Assembly (NCBI RefSeq): GCF_004684085.1
Contig: NZ_SRHZ01000048.1
Span: forward strand, 62,001 to 126,000
Direction: 5' to 3'
Length of the DNA: 64,000 bases
From: Stenotrophomonas maltophilia
Lineage (GTDB): Bacteria; Pseudomonadota; Gammaproteobacteria; Xanthomonadales; Xanthomonadaceae
This document shows positions 14,738-22,315 of this stretch, in pieces. Numbering within the stretch: the first letter of the stretch is position 1; the number at the start of each line of letters is the position of its first letter. A program made the position numbers and the translations under genes. The notes beneath the pieces were generated by a model. It was given only the letters and a program-made list of their open reading frames with translations, was not told the DNA's origin and searched no databases.

Positions 14738-16897
14738 ATGCCCGTTGCCACACCCCTCTTCCGTCGGCTGCCCCTGGCCGCCGCCATTGCCCTGACCCTG
14801 CCGCTGCCCGCATTGGCCGCCACACCGAAGCCGACCGAGCTGGACCGCGTGCAGGTGAAGGTCAGCACTGCCACCCGCAGCGAACGCCTGCTGTCGGATG
14901 TCCCGATCCGCACCGAAGTGCTGCGCAAAGAAGACATCGCGCTGCGCGCGGCCACCGACTTCTCCCGTGCCGCCGAGCTGATCAACGGCCTGCGCGTGGA
15001 AAGCAACTGCCAGAACTGCAACACCAGCGAAGTGCAGCTGCTGGGCCTGCCCGGTGCCTACAACCAGCTGCTGTTCGATGGCATCCCGCTGCTGTCCACG
15101 CTGGGCAGCGTGTATGGCCTGGAACAGATCCCGGCCGGGTTCGTCGACCGCATCGAAGTGGTCAAGGGTGGTGGCTCGGCGCTTTACGGCCCGGGTGCGG
15201 TTGCCGGTGTGATCAACCTGATTCCGCCGCTGCCGGCGCGCAGCGGTGGCCATGTGCAAGCCGGCGTGGATGTATTGAAAGGCACGCCGCAGAAGAACGC
15301 CGACGTGCGGCTGGACCTGGTTGCCAAGGAAGCAGACGCCGGCCTGTCGGTAATTGCCCAGCGCAACTGGAACAGCGGCATCGACTACAACGGTGACGGC
15401 TACACCGAGATCACCCGCAAGAACCTCAAGGTCGGCGGGCTGCAGGCCTGGTACGCGCCCACGCCGGGCACACGGCTGCGCCTGGACCTGCAGGTGACCG
15501 ATGAAACCCGCCGCGGCGGCAATCGCCTGGACCAGCCCGAGTATCTGGCCAACATCGCCGAATCGCTGGATACGAAATACCGCCGCGGCAGCGTGTCGTG
15601 GGACCAGGAAATCAACGCCGACGTCGATTTTCGCCTGGCCTACGCCTTCGCCGACATCGATCGCGACAGTTTCTATGGCGGTCTTGGTGACGTGGTCACC
15701 GATCCGTCAGCGCCCGGCTATGACCCCTCGCAGCTGGACCCGAACGTGGCCGGCAGCGCGGCCTCGCGTTCGTGGCGGCAGTACGGCCGTACCCACAACC
15801 CGCTGCACTACATCGACAGCCAGTTGAACTGGCGGCTGGGCGCGCACGCGCTGGCCTTCGGTGTGCAGTACAAGCACGAGGCGCTGCGCGACGACAACCG
15901 CACCGGTGACGGCCAGCGACTGGCGGTGCTGGAAGACGCCACCTTCCACAACCTGGGCGCCTTCATCCAGGACGAGTGGAGCCTGCGCGACAACGTCGAC
16001 CTGGTGCTGGGTGCACGCGTGGACAAGAGCTCGGAGCTGGACAGCGCGGTGTTCTCCCCGCGCATCGCGCTGGCCTGGCAGGCTACGCCCAACCTGAAAT
16101 GGCGCGCCGGCATCGCCACCGGCTTTCGTGCACCGGAGATCTTCGTGGAGGACGTGCACGTCGATACCCTCGGCGGCGAACAGGTGCGCGTGCGCAACAC
16201 CGATGGCCTGAAGGAAGAGCGCGCGTTGACCACCCTGTTCGGCTTCGACTGGCGGTCGGACCCGGCCAATCCGGTGTGGAGCTGGGATGCCACCGCCTCC
16301 TATGCACGCATCCGCGATACCTTCGCGCTGGGCGAGATCCAGCGCGGCGGTGACGGACAACTGAGCCAGCTGCGCTACAACGCTTCCGGCTCCAACGTGC
16401 TGGGCGCGGAAACCAACCTGGGCTGGCAACCGTCGCCGCAATGGCGCCTGACCGCGGGTGCCTCGTGGTACCGCTCGCGCTTCCGCGAACCGCAGCGCAT
16501 CTTCGACGACAGCGGCGATGGCGGCGATACCATCATCGAAAGCCGCGACTACCTGAAGACCCCGCGCTGGACCGGCCTGGCCCAGCTCAGCTGGATGCCC
16601 GCCGAGCCGTGGGAAACCTTCGTCGCGCTGCGCCATACCGGCCCGATGTCGGTGCTGAACAACCGGCTGGGCGAGCTGCACCGTACGCGCTCGTTCCTGG
16701 TCACCGATCTTGGTGCGCGCTGGCACCGGCATCTGGGCGCGCAGGCGCAGCAGGAAGTGTCGGTGGCCGCAGGCGTCAAGAATGTATTCGATCAGCGTCA
16801 GAAGGATCTGGAGGTGGGCGCGCTGCGTGACAGCGACTATGTCTACGGGCCGCGCTTCGCGCGTTCGTGGTACGTCAACCTGCGCTATGCGTTCTGA
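14738..16897 (+). CDS. TonB-dependent outer membrane receptor, probable manganese receptor
   Basis: A 719-residue TonB-dependent receptor. A signal peptide (LPLAAAIALTLPLPALAA) is followed by a TonB box-like segment, a plug domain (RIEVVKGGGSALYGPGAVAGVINLI) and a beta-barrel ending YVNLRYAF. The plug has a Cys pair, Cys91 and Cys94 (ESNCQNCNTSEVQLLGLPG), unusual in siderophore receptors. A palindrome shared with mntH lies in its promoter, so manganese uptake under MntR control is inferred. ATG 14738 follows AAGGA. It overlaps the next gene, a secreted thioredoxin-fold protein. A haem, copper or other metal ligand cannot be excluded. Confidence 0.87.
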   Translation: MPVATPLFRRLPLAAAIALTLPLPALAATPKPTELDRVQVKVSTATRSERLLSDVPIRTEVLRKEDIALRAATDFSRAAELINGLRVESNCQNCNTSEVQLLGLPGAYNQLLFDGIPLLSTLGSVYGLEQIPAGFVDRIEVVKGGGSALYGPGAVAGVINLIPPLPARSGGHVQAGVDVLKGTPQKNADVRLDLVAKEADAGLSVIAQRNWNSGIDYNGDGYTEITRKNLKVGGLQAWYAPTPGTRLRLDLQVTDETRRGGNRLDQPEYLANIAESLDTKYRRGSVSWDQEINADVDFRLAYAFADIDRDSFYGGLGDVVTDPSAPGYDPSQLDPNVAGSAASRSWRQYGRTHNPLHYIDSQLNWRLGAHALAFGVQYKHEALRDDNRTGDGQRLAVLEDATFHNLGAFIQDEWSLRDNVDLVLGARVDKSSELDSAVFSPRIALAWQATPNLKWRAGIATGFRAPEIFVEDVHVDTLGGEQVRVRNTDGLKEERALTTLFGFDWRSDPANPVWSWDATASYARIRDTFALGEIQRGGDGQLSQLRYNASGSNVLGAETNLGWQPSPQWRLTAGASWYRSRFREPQRIFDDSGDGGDTIIESRDYLKTPRWTGLAQLSWMPAEPWETFVALRHTGPMSVLNNRLGELHRTRSFLVTDLGARWHRHLGAQAQQEVSVAAGVKNVFDQRQKDLEVGALRDSDYVYGPRFARSWYVNLRYAF

Positions 16898-17447
16898 GCT
16901 GCAGCGAGCGTTGTTGCTGGCCTGTGCCGTGCTGCTGGCCGCACCAGCGATGGCCGCGGACCTGCACGCGCAGGTCTCGGCCTCGCTGATGCGGCCGGAA
17001 CAGCGTTCGCTGCGGCCGATGCAGTGGACGCCGCCGCCGAAACTGGTGGCGCTGTACTTCGGCGCCGACTGGTGTGCACCGTGCCACGCCTTCGTACCCA
17101 CACTGCGCAGCGTACGCGACGCGTTGCGCGAGGCCGGCGCCGATACCGAAGTGGTGTACGTCAGCCTGGATGAAAGCGAGAGCGCGCTGCGCCGCTACAT
17201 GCACGCGCAGGACATGCCGTGGCCGGTACTGGACCCACGCCGCGCCGCGCGCATGCCCACGCTACAGGCATTGGCCGGATTGGCACCACCCAACCTGGTG
17301 CTGATCGATGCCGACGGCAAGGTGCTGGCCAATGGCTGGCAAGGCCGGCGCTATGAAGGCCTGCAACCGGTGTTGAAGGAATGGACGAAACGGGCCTGCG
17401 CGCAGGAACAGGCACGCTGCCCCAACGGCACCATCCAACCACGGTAG
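16887..17447 (+). CDS. secreted thioredoxin-fold protein coupled to the receptor
   Basis: A 186-residue periplasmic protein: N-terminal signal LLLACAVLLAAPAMAA, then a thioredoxin/TlpA-like domain with active site FGADWCAPC (Cys63, Cys66) and cis-Pro region LAPPNLVLIDADG. Its ATG overlaps the receptor's stop region by 11 nt, so expression is coupled. It probably controls the redox state of a periplasmic partner; the receptor's plug cysteines are an obvious candidate but this is inference. The TAG stop lies within a REP element, so the C-terminal end may be REP-derived. Confidence 0.82.
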   Translation: MRSELQRALLLACAVLLAAPAMAADLHAQVSASLMRPEQRSLRPMQWTPPPKLVALYFGADWCAPCHAFVPTLRSVRDALREAGADTEVVYVSLDESESALRRYMHAQDMPWPVLDPRRAARMPTLQALAGLAPPNLVLIDADGKVLANGWQGRRYEGLQPVLKEWTKRACAQEQARCPNGTIQPR

Positions 17448-17514
17448 CGCCGGGCCATGCCCGGCGAAAGGCATGAACACGGCGACGCGCCCGCCGGGCA
17501 TGGCCCGGCGCTAC
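17444..17514. repeat. inverted pair of SMAG-like REP palindromes between convergent genes
   Basis: GTAGCGCCGGGCCATGCCCG... (17444-17467) and its inverse (17491-17514, ending CTAC), separated by 23 nt. The first supplies the TAG stop of the thioredoxin-fold gene; the second ends 3 nt from the mntR stop. The pair fills the whole convergent gap. Confidence 0.88.
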
Positions 17515-17516
17515 CG

Positions 17517-17987
17517 TTACGGCGCCTCGCCCTCGGCCTTGCGCACGAACGCCTCGAACAACGCCAGCGTCTGTTCGCTCACGTGGTGCTCGATGCCCTC
17601 GGCATCGCGCCGCGCGGTATCCGGGTCCACGCCCAGCGCCAGCAGGAAACGCTCCACGGTCTGATGACGCTGGCGGCTGGCATGGGCCAGCGCCTCGCCT
17701 TCCGGGGTCAGGAACACGCCGCGGTACGGCCGCTGCACCACCCAGCCATCGCGTGCCAGGCGCCGCAGCATCTTCGCCACGGTGGGCTGGGCCACGCCCA
17801 GGCGCGTGGCGATATCGACCTGGCGGGCTTCGCCGCCGTCGGCCAGCAGATCCGAAATCAGCTCGACATAGTCCTCCACCAGCTCCATCCGGTGCGCCTC
17901 GCGCACTTGCCGGAAGCTCTCGACCTGGCGCTCAGCCTCGATCAAGGGGGTGCTTTTCAGCGATGTCGAATCGTCGGTCTTGCCCAC
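17517..17987 (-). CDS. mntR: manganese-responsive DtxR-family repressor MntR
   Basis: A 156-residue DtxR/MntR protein: HTH region [30 protein letters not shown], winged strand [16 protein letters not shown], and metal-binding/dimer region [15 protein letters not shown] preceded by EGIEHH. It lacks the C-terminal SH3-like domain, as usual for MntR. The GTG at 17985-17987 is the likely start, with GGAAGA about 13 nt upstream. It is divergent from mntH and probably represses mntH and the TonB-dependent receptor when Mn(II) is sufficient. Confidence 0.92.
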   Translation of the reverse strand: MGKTDDSTSLKSTPLIEAERQVESFRQVREAHRMELVEDYVELISDLLADGGEARQVDIATRLGVAQPTVAKMLRRLARDGWVVQRPYRGVFLTPEGEALAHASRQRHQTVERFLLALGVDPDTARRDAEGIEHHVSEQTLALFEAFVRKAEGEAP

Positions 17988-18078
17988 GCCTGCGCCTGTT
18001 CTTCCGGGTGATCCGGTGTTGAACCTGAATTCTGGACCAGTAACGCGATAAAGACGATTGTTTCACATTGCTAATGAC

Positions 18079-18094
18079 TATAGCAGGGGCTATA
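18079..18094 (+). promoter_or_regulatory. candidate MntR box upstream of mntH
   Basis: TATAGCAGGGGCTATA, a 6+6 inverted repeat with a 4-bp centre, 9 nt before the mntH start. It matches the receptor-promoter palindrome at 14647-14662 at 13 of 16 positions. Located between divergent mntR and mntH. Confidence 0.75.
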
Positions 18095-18103
18095 TTTGGA
18101 CCC

Positions 18104-19435
18104 ATGAACACCCTGGCACCCCGCGACCCTTCGGCCTCCACTCCGGCCAGCCTGGGCGCGCTCAACGCCTCGGTGGCGGTGCCCGACAAGGGTCACTGGT
18201 GGTTCCGCCTGCTGGCCTTCCTCGGCCCGGGCTACATGATCTCGGTCGGCTACATGGACCCGGGCAACTGGGCCACCGACCTCGCAGGCGGTTCGCGCTT
18301 CGGCTACCTGCTGCTGTCAGTCATCCTCATTTCCAACCTGATGGCGGTCATCCTGCAGGCGCTGTCGGCGCGGCTGGGTATCGCCACCGGCATGGACCTG
18401 GCGCAGGCCTGCCGCGCGCGGTACCCAAAACCGGTGAACCTGGCGCTGTGGGCGCTGTGCGAGGCGGCGATCATCGCCTGCGACCTGGCCGAGGTGATCG
18501 GCACCGCGATCGCACTGAAACTGCTGTTCGACCTGCCGCTGCTGTGGGGCGCGGTGATCACCGCACTGGACACGCTGCTGGTACTGCTGCTGATGAACCG
18601 CGGCTTCCGTGCGCTGGAAGCGTTCGTGATCGCGCTGCTGATGGTGATCTTCGCCTGCTTCGCAGTGCAGATCGCGATGGCTGCACCGCCGGTGATGGAC
18701 GTGCTGGGCGGCTTCATTCCGCGCACCCAGGTGGTAACTGATCCGCACGCGCTGTACATCGCCATCGGCATCATCGGCGCCACGGTGATGCCGCATAACC
18801 TTTACCTGCATTCGTCCATCGTGCAGACCCGCGCGTATCCGCGCACCGACGAGGGCCGTCGCAGCGCCCTGCGCTGGGCAGTGACCGACAGTACCCTCGC
18901 GCTGACCCTGGCATTGTTCATCAACGCCAGCATCCTGATCCTGGCGGCGGCGGTGTTCCATGCCAATGGCCGCTTTGATGTGGAAGACATCGAGCAGGCG
19001 CACCAGCTGCTGGCGCCGATGCTGGGCGTAGGCGCGGCGGCGACGTTGTTTGCGGTTGCCCTGCTGGCCTCAGGCCTGAATTCGACGGTGACCGCCACGC
19101 TGGCCGGCCAGATCGTGATGGAGGGCTTCCTGCATCTGCGACTGCCGCCGTGGCTGCGTCGACTGATCACGCGCGCACTGGCGATCATTCCGGTGGTGGT
19201 GGTGATCATGCTGTTCGGCGACCAGGGTGCGGTGAAGCTGCTGGTGCTGAGCCAGGTGGTGCTGTCGATGCAGCTGCCGTTCGCGATCATCCCGCTGGTG
19301 CGGATCGTGACCGACAAAGTGACCATGGGAGCCTTGGTCGCACCGCGCTGGCTGGGCAGCATCGCCTGGGTGATCGCCGTGGTGATCGTGGCGCTGAACG
19401 TGAAGCTGCTGGTAGATACCTTCAGCGGCGGATGA
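18104..19435 (+). CDS. mntH: Nramp-family Mn(II)/proton symporter MntH
   Basis: Inner-membrane manganese importer of 443 residues with about 11 hydrophobic helices. The metal-binding helix 1 motif is [14 protein letters not shown] and the helix 6 motif is [13 protein letters not shown], both diagnostic of Nramp proteins. ATG 18104 is preferred over an in-frame start 36 nt upstream because that extension would overlap the operator and lacks a ribosome site. Divergent from mntR. Confidence 0.96.
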   Translation: MNTLAPRDPSASTPASLGALNASVAVPDKGHWWFRLLAFLGPGYMISVGYMDPGNWATDLAGGSRFGYLLLSVILISNLMAVILQALSARLGIATGMDLAQACRARYPKPVNLALWALCEAAIIACDLAEVIGTAIALKLLFDLPLLWGAVITALDTLLVLLLMNRGFRALEAFVIALLMVIFACFAVQIAMAAPPVMDVLGGFIPRTQVVTDPHALYIAIGIIGATVMPHNLYLHSSIVQTRAYPRTDEGRRSALRWAVTDSTLALTLALFINASILILAAAVFHANGRFDVEDIEQAHQLLAPMLGVGAAATLFAVALLASGLNSTVTATLAGQIVMEGFLHLRLPPWLRRLITRALAIIPVVVVIMLFGDQGAVKLLVLSQVVLSMQLPFAIIPLVRIVTDKVTMGALVAPRWLGSIAWVIAVVIVALNVKLLVDTFSGG

Positions 19436-19446
19436 GACTACATGGC

Positions 19447-19547
19447 GGGGTCGGATCCCTTGCCGGAGGCAAGGGCTCTGACCCCGTCGATCGAAAGGCA
19501 ACCGGGCATGGGCTCGGCTCCAGTAGATCCACGCCATGCGTGGATGC
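19447..19547. repeat. hairpin repeat (copy 2) followed by a SMAG-like REP
   Basis: GGGGTCGGATCCCTTGCC, GGA loop, GGCAAGGGCTCTGACCCC at 19447-19485, a clean copy of the dispersed hairpin. A half-REP remnant (GGCTCGGCTCC) follows at 19511-19521, then a full REP with GTAGATCCACGCCATGCGTG at 19523-19547. The gap 19436-19678 holds no gene that I can support. Confidence 0.8.
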
Positions 19548-19678
19548 CCTTGTTGTCCCATGGAAATCTCGAGCAACAGCAGAGCTGGTGTCGCCTTCAG
19601 CCTACAGCGGAAGACCCATCCCGGTTAACTTGCCTCCTGTGCAACACCCCAGGACAAACACTTGGCAAGGGCAACCGT

Positions 19679-20179
19679 GTGAACTGCATTGAAGAACTGA
19701 TCGGCATGATCCGATCCAGCTCCAGCCATGCGATCAGATCACCTGCCGTAGCACTTCCCGTACTTGAGGGGCCGCTGGCGTACCCGGCAGATATGCAGCA
19801 CTTCTATCGCGAGTGCGGCGGCGCCCTTCTGTACGCAAATGACCCAGAGGTCATTTCGTACAATCTGTTGCCGCCCGAAGATATTCGTCAAGCCAATGAA
19901 GTCATCGCCGGTGAGCGGTGCGAGGATGACCTGTCCGCAACGTGGCATGTCGTCGCAAGGAGCGATAATGGAGACTACATTTCCATCGATCTCTCCTTGC
20001 ACCAGCGAGGGTGTTGCTACGACAGCAACCACGAGATCCACGGAGTGGCTGGCAGCTGTCCCATCATCGCCGGTAGCTTCACCGAGCTCATAGGGAAGCT
20101 TCTCTCCTGCGGTGCGGGGCAGCCCTATTGGGCAGCACTGGACTGCAGGGATGCCTACGATACCGACGCCGGCGCGTAA
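19679..20179 (+). CDS. SMI1/KNR4 (SUKH)-like protein, orphan immunity-type candidate
   Basis: About 166 residues. The part from LAYPADMQHFYRECGGALLY through SYNLLPPEDIRQANEVIAG to SHIL-like GDYISIDLSL and FTELIGKLLSCG has the pattern of SUKH/SMI1-KNR4 proteins, widely used as immunity proteins against contact-dependent and other polymorphic toxins. No toxin gene adjoins it. GTG 19679 is chosen because AAGGG lies 7 nt upstream; the frame extends further but only through repeats. Base composition is less GC-rich than its neighbours, and REP clusters flank it on both sides, suggesting acquisition or decay of a larger locus. Confidence 0.6.
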   Translation: MNCIEELIGMIRSSSSHAIRSPAVALPVLEGPLAYPADMQHFYRECGGALLYANDPEVISYNLLPPEDIRQANEVIAGERCEDDLSATWHVVARSDNGDYISIDLSLHQRGCCYDSNHEIHGVAGSCPIIAGSFTELIGKLLSCGAGQPYWAALDCRDAYDTDAGA

Positions 20180-20190
20180 TCCGGAACACG

Positions 20191-20369
20191 GGGGTAGAGC
20201 CCTCGCCTACGGCGAGGGATCCGACCCCAGTAGATCCAAGCCACGGGTGGATGCGTTTCATCACGCACCGCGCGAAAAGCAGCCGAGCATGGCTCGGCTC
20301 TACAGTAAATTCCACGTCGTGCGCCGTTGCAGGGTCAGAGCCCTCGCCTACGGCGAGGGATCCGACCCC
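20191..20369. repeat. cluster of hairpin repeats (copies 3 and 4) and two SMAG-like REPs
   Basis: In order: a hairpin copy with CCCTCGCC/GGCGAGGG arms (20191-20228), a REP (20230-20254), an inverted REP ending CTAC (20279-20303), and a second hairpin copy (20332-20369) identical in arms to the first. It separates the SUKH gene from the convergent thioredoxin gene. No gene is seen in 20180-20383. Confidence 0.85.
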
Positions 20370-20383
20370 GGTGGATGCCCGCG

Positions 20384-20710
20384 CTACAAATGCAACGCGA
20401 TCGCGGCTTCAATCTGCTGCGGCGACTGGAACCCGGCCAGGCGCGTGCGCTCATCCCCGTCGCGGAACAACGACAGCGTCGGCGTCTGACGCAACCCCAT
20501 CTCGCGGAAGAACGCCTCGCCCAGCACTTCCAGCTGCACGCGCAGCAGGGTCGTGCCCTGCCCCGCCACGCTGTTGGCCACCCGGTGCAGCGACATCTCC
20601 AGCATCCGGCAGCCCGGGCACTGCTCCTTATGGAAATCCACCAGCACCCGCGGATGTTCGGCCAACAACTGCTGGAACTGCTCAGGCGTGGTGGCGTCGA
20701 TGATCTGCAT
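20384..20710 (-). CDS. thioredoxin-like protein of the nrd operon
   Basis: A 108-residue cytoplasmic thioredoxin-fold protein with active site EQCPGC (Cys31, Cys34) and cis-Pro loop LRQTPTLSLFRDG. It is last in nrdA-nrdB-flavodoxin-thioredoxin order and overlaps the flavodoxin gene by 29 nt. It likely supplies electrons to the ribonucleotide reductase, in the role of thioredoxin or NrdH. ATG 20710 has TGGAG upstream; an in-frame extension to 20782 lies within the flavodoxin gene and is unlikely. Confidence 0.85.
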   Translation of the reverse strand: MQIIDATTPEQFQQLLAEHPRVLVDFHKEQCPGCRMLEMSLHRVANSVAGQGTTLLRVQLEVLGEAFFREMGLRQTPTLSLFRDGDERTRLAGFQSPQQIEAAIALHL

Positions 20711-21224
20711 CGGTGTTGCTCCAGTAATGGGCCAGGACCGCATCGGTCCAGGCCTCGATGGCCCCGGCATGGCGTTGGCCATGCGGCATCTGTTCGATCT
20801 CCAGCGGCGGATAGTCGCTGCGGAAATAGCGGATCAGCCGGTGCACGGCACCGCAGTAGTACTCCTGCCCCCACTGCGTTTCGCCGGTGCCGAACACCGC
20901 CAGCTGGCGTGGCCGCTCGCCGCGCTCGGCAATACCGGCCACCCACGCCTTCATCTCCGCCGGCGTGCGGCCGGCGTTGTCGGTCCAGCAGCCCAGCAGC
21001 ACCAGGTCGGCCTCATCGGCCGCCAGCGGCGGAGCCTGGCGCACGTCGTCGGCCTCCTGCCAGTGCACCGCATGGCCGGCGGCGCGGCAGCGCTCGGCGA
21101 TCTGCCGACCGAGCTCGCGGGTGTTGCCGCTCAGCGAGGCGACCACCACCAGGATGCTGAGCGCGGCGCCGGAATCAGAGGTCGTCGAAGCCGTTGTCGA
21201 CGTTGGTCTTCTTGTAACTTGCAT
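20682..21224 (-). CDS. flavodoxin of the nrd operon
   Basis: A 180-residue flavodoxin-fold protein: FMN phosphate loop VVVASLSGNTRELGRQIAERC, LVLLGCWTDNAGRTPAEMKAWV and LAVFGTGETQWGQEYYCGAVHRL. It follows nrdB directly, so a role like NrdI (flavodoxin activating Mn-type class I reductases) or as electron donor is possible. ATG 21222-21224 places the first 50 nt inside nrdB; no later start precedes the FMN loop without cutting its first strand, so this overlap may be real. Confidence 0.8.
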   Translation of the reverse strand: MQVTRRPTSTTASTTSDSGAALSILVVVASLSGNTRELGRQIAERCRAAGHAVHWQEADDVRQAPPLAADEADLVLLGCWTDNAGRTPAEMKAWVAGIAERGERPRQLAVFGTGETQWGQEYYCGAVHRLIRYFRSDYPPLEIEQMPHGQRHAGAIEAWTDAVLAHYWSNTDADHRRHHA

Positions 21225-22215
21225 TGCGCATCTCGAAGAAGTCGGTCTTGGTTTCAGTGAAGTTGTCGGCGTAGGCCTTGATCCACGGCATCACGTTGTC
21301 GGTGGTGTCGCTGTACAGGCGCTCGATGCCGAGCATGCCGGCCATCTTGTTGGCGCGGTACTTCACGTAGCGCACCATCTCGTCCACGTCGATGCCGTCG
21401 ATGCCATCCAGCACCTCCGACGACCATTGCGTCTCCAGCTCGATGGCATGCTCGAACGATTGGTGCACGTACGCGGTCAGCTCATTGGTCTGCAGCTCCG
21501 GGTTCTCGCCGATGATGGCGCGGATCAGCTCGCTGATGAACTTGGTATGCGCCAGCTCGTCGCGGTTGATGAAGCTGATGATCTTGCCGGTGCCGTTCAT
21601 GCGGTTCTGCCGCACCATGTTGTAGAAGTACGCGAACCCGGAATAGAAATTGATGCCCTCCAGGATCGAGGACTGGATCAACGACTTGAGCAGGGTCTCG
21701 GCGGTCTTCTCGCGCATGAAATCGTCATACGCGCCCATGATCGGCGCATTGCGCTTGATGATGGTCGGGTGGGTACGGGCGATCTCGAAGATGCGGTTCT
21801 GGTTCGGCAGGTCGGTGATCGAGGCCAGCACGTAACTGTAGCTCTCGTTGTGGATCACTTCCTGCTGCCCGATGATCGCCGCATTGGCATGCGCGGCCGG
21901 GTCGGTGATGTACTCGGCCACGTTGTAGATGAAGCGCGTCTGCGGTGAATCCAGCGTGGCGAGCAGGCCGATGATCGAGTCGTAGGCGTTCTTCTCGCGC
22001 GCGTTGAGCTCGCCGTACTGGCGGGCATCCAGCTTCATGTCGACCTCGTCGGGAATCCAGAAGTTGGTCGACAGCTCCTTGTAGGCCCGATAGAACGACG
22101 GGTACGGGATGTCGTTCCAGTTGAGGATGCCGCTGGTGCGGCCGTTGATGATGCCGGTGCTGCGGTTGGGATGGCGCGGTTCGAGGATCTTGATGCGGTC
22201 GAGGGGGGTTGCCAT
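21175..22215 (-). CDS. nrdB: class I ribonucleotide reductase, radical-generating small subunit
   Basis: A 346-residue ferritin-like subunit. The dimetal ligands can be assigned as Asp89, Glu119, His122, Glu186, Glu220 and His223 (QQEVIHNESYSY, LEGINFYSG, RDELAHTKF). The radical tyrosine is Tyr126, four residues after His122 as in E. coli NrdB. ATG 22213-22215 gives MATPLDRIKILEP; the upstream extension is short and unsupported. The gene is separated from nrdA by a REP pair. Whether it uses iron or manganese cannot be told from sequence. Confidence 0.95.
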   Translation of the reverse strand: MATPLDRIKILEPRHPNRSTGIINGRTSGILNWNDIPYPSFYRAYKELSTNFWIPDEVDMKLDARQYGELNAREKNAYDSIIGLLATLDSPQTRFIYNVAEYITDPAAHANAAIIGQQEVIHNESYSYVLASITDLPNQNRIFEIARTHPTIIKRNAPIMGAYDDFMREKTAETLLKSLIQSSILEGINFYSGFAYFYNMVRQNRMNGTGKIISFINRDELAHTKFISELIRAIIGENPELQTNELTAYVHQSFEHAIELETQWSSEVLDGIDGIDVDEMVRYVKYRANKMAGMLGIERLYSDTTDNVMPWIKAYADNFTETKTDFFEMRNASYKKTNVDNGFDDL

Positions 22216-22233
22216 GGTCTTACCTGCAGGGGG

Positions 22234-22306
22234 GTAGCGCCGGGCCATGCCCGGCGGAATGAATGACGGTCGCGCGATGCGCTCGCCGGGCGTGGCCCGG
22301 CGCTAC
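22234..22306. repeat. inverted REP pair between nrdA and nrdB
   Basis: GTAGCGCCGGGCCATGCCCG... (22234-22257) facing its inverse (22283-22306), almost identical to the pair at 17444-17514. It lies in the 100-bp gap between two co-directional subunits of one enzyme, so it may affect mRNA stability or subunit ratio. Confidence 0.88.
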
Positions 22307-22315
22307 CGTGGGTCG

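Noticed and set aside
19442-19678. An N-terminal extension of the SUKH-like protein
   Set aside because: The frame is open through the hairpin and REP, but their translation is repeat-derived; the GTG at 19679 has a proper ribosome site.
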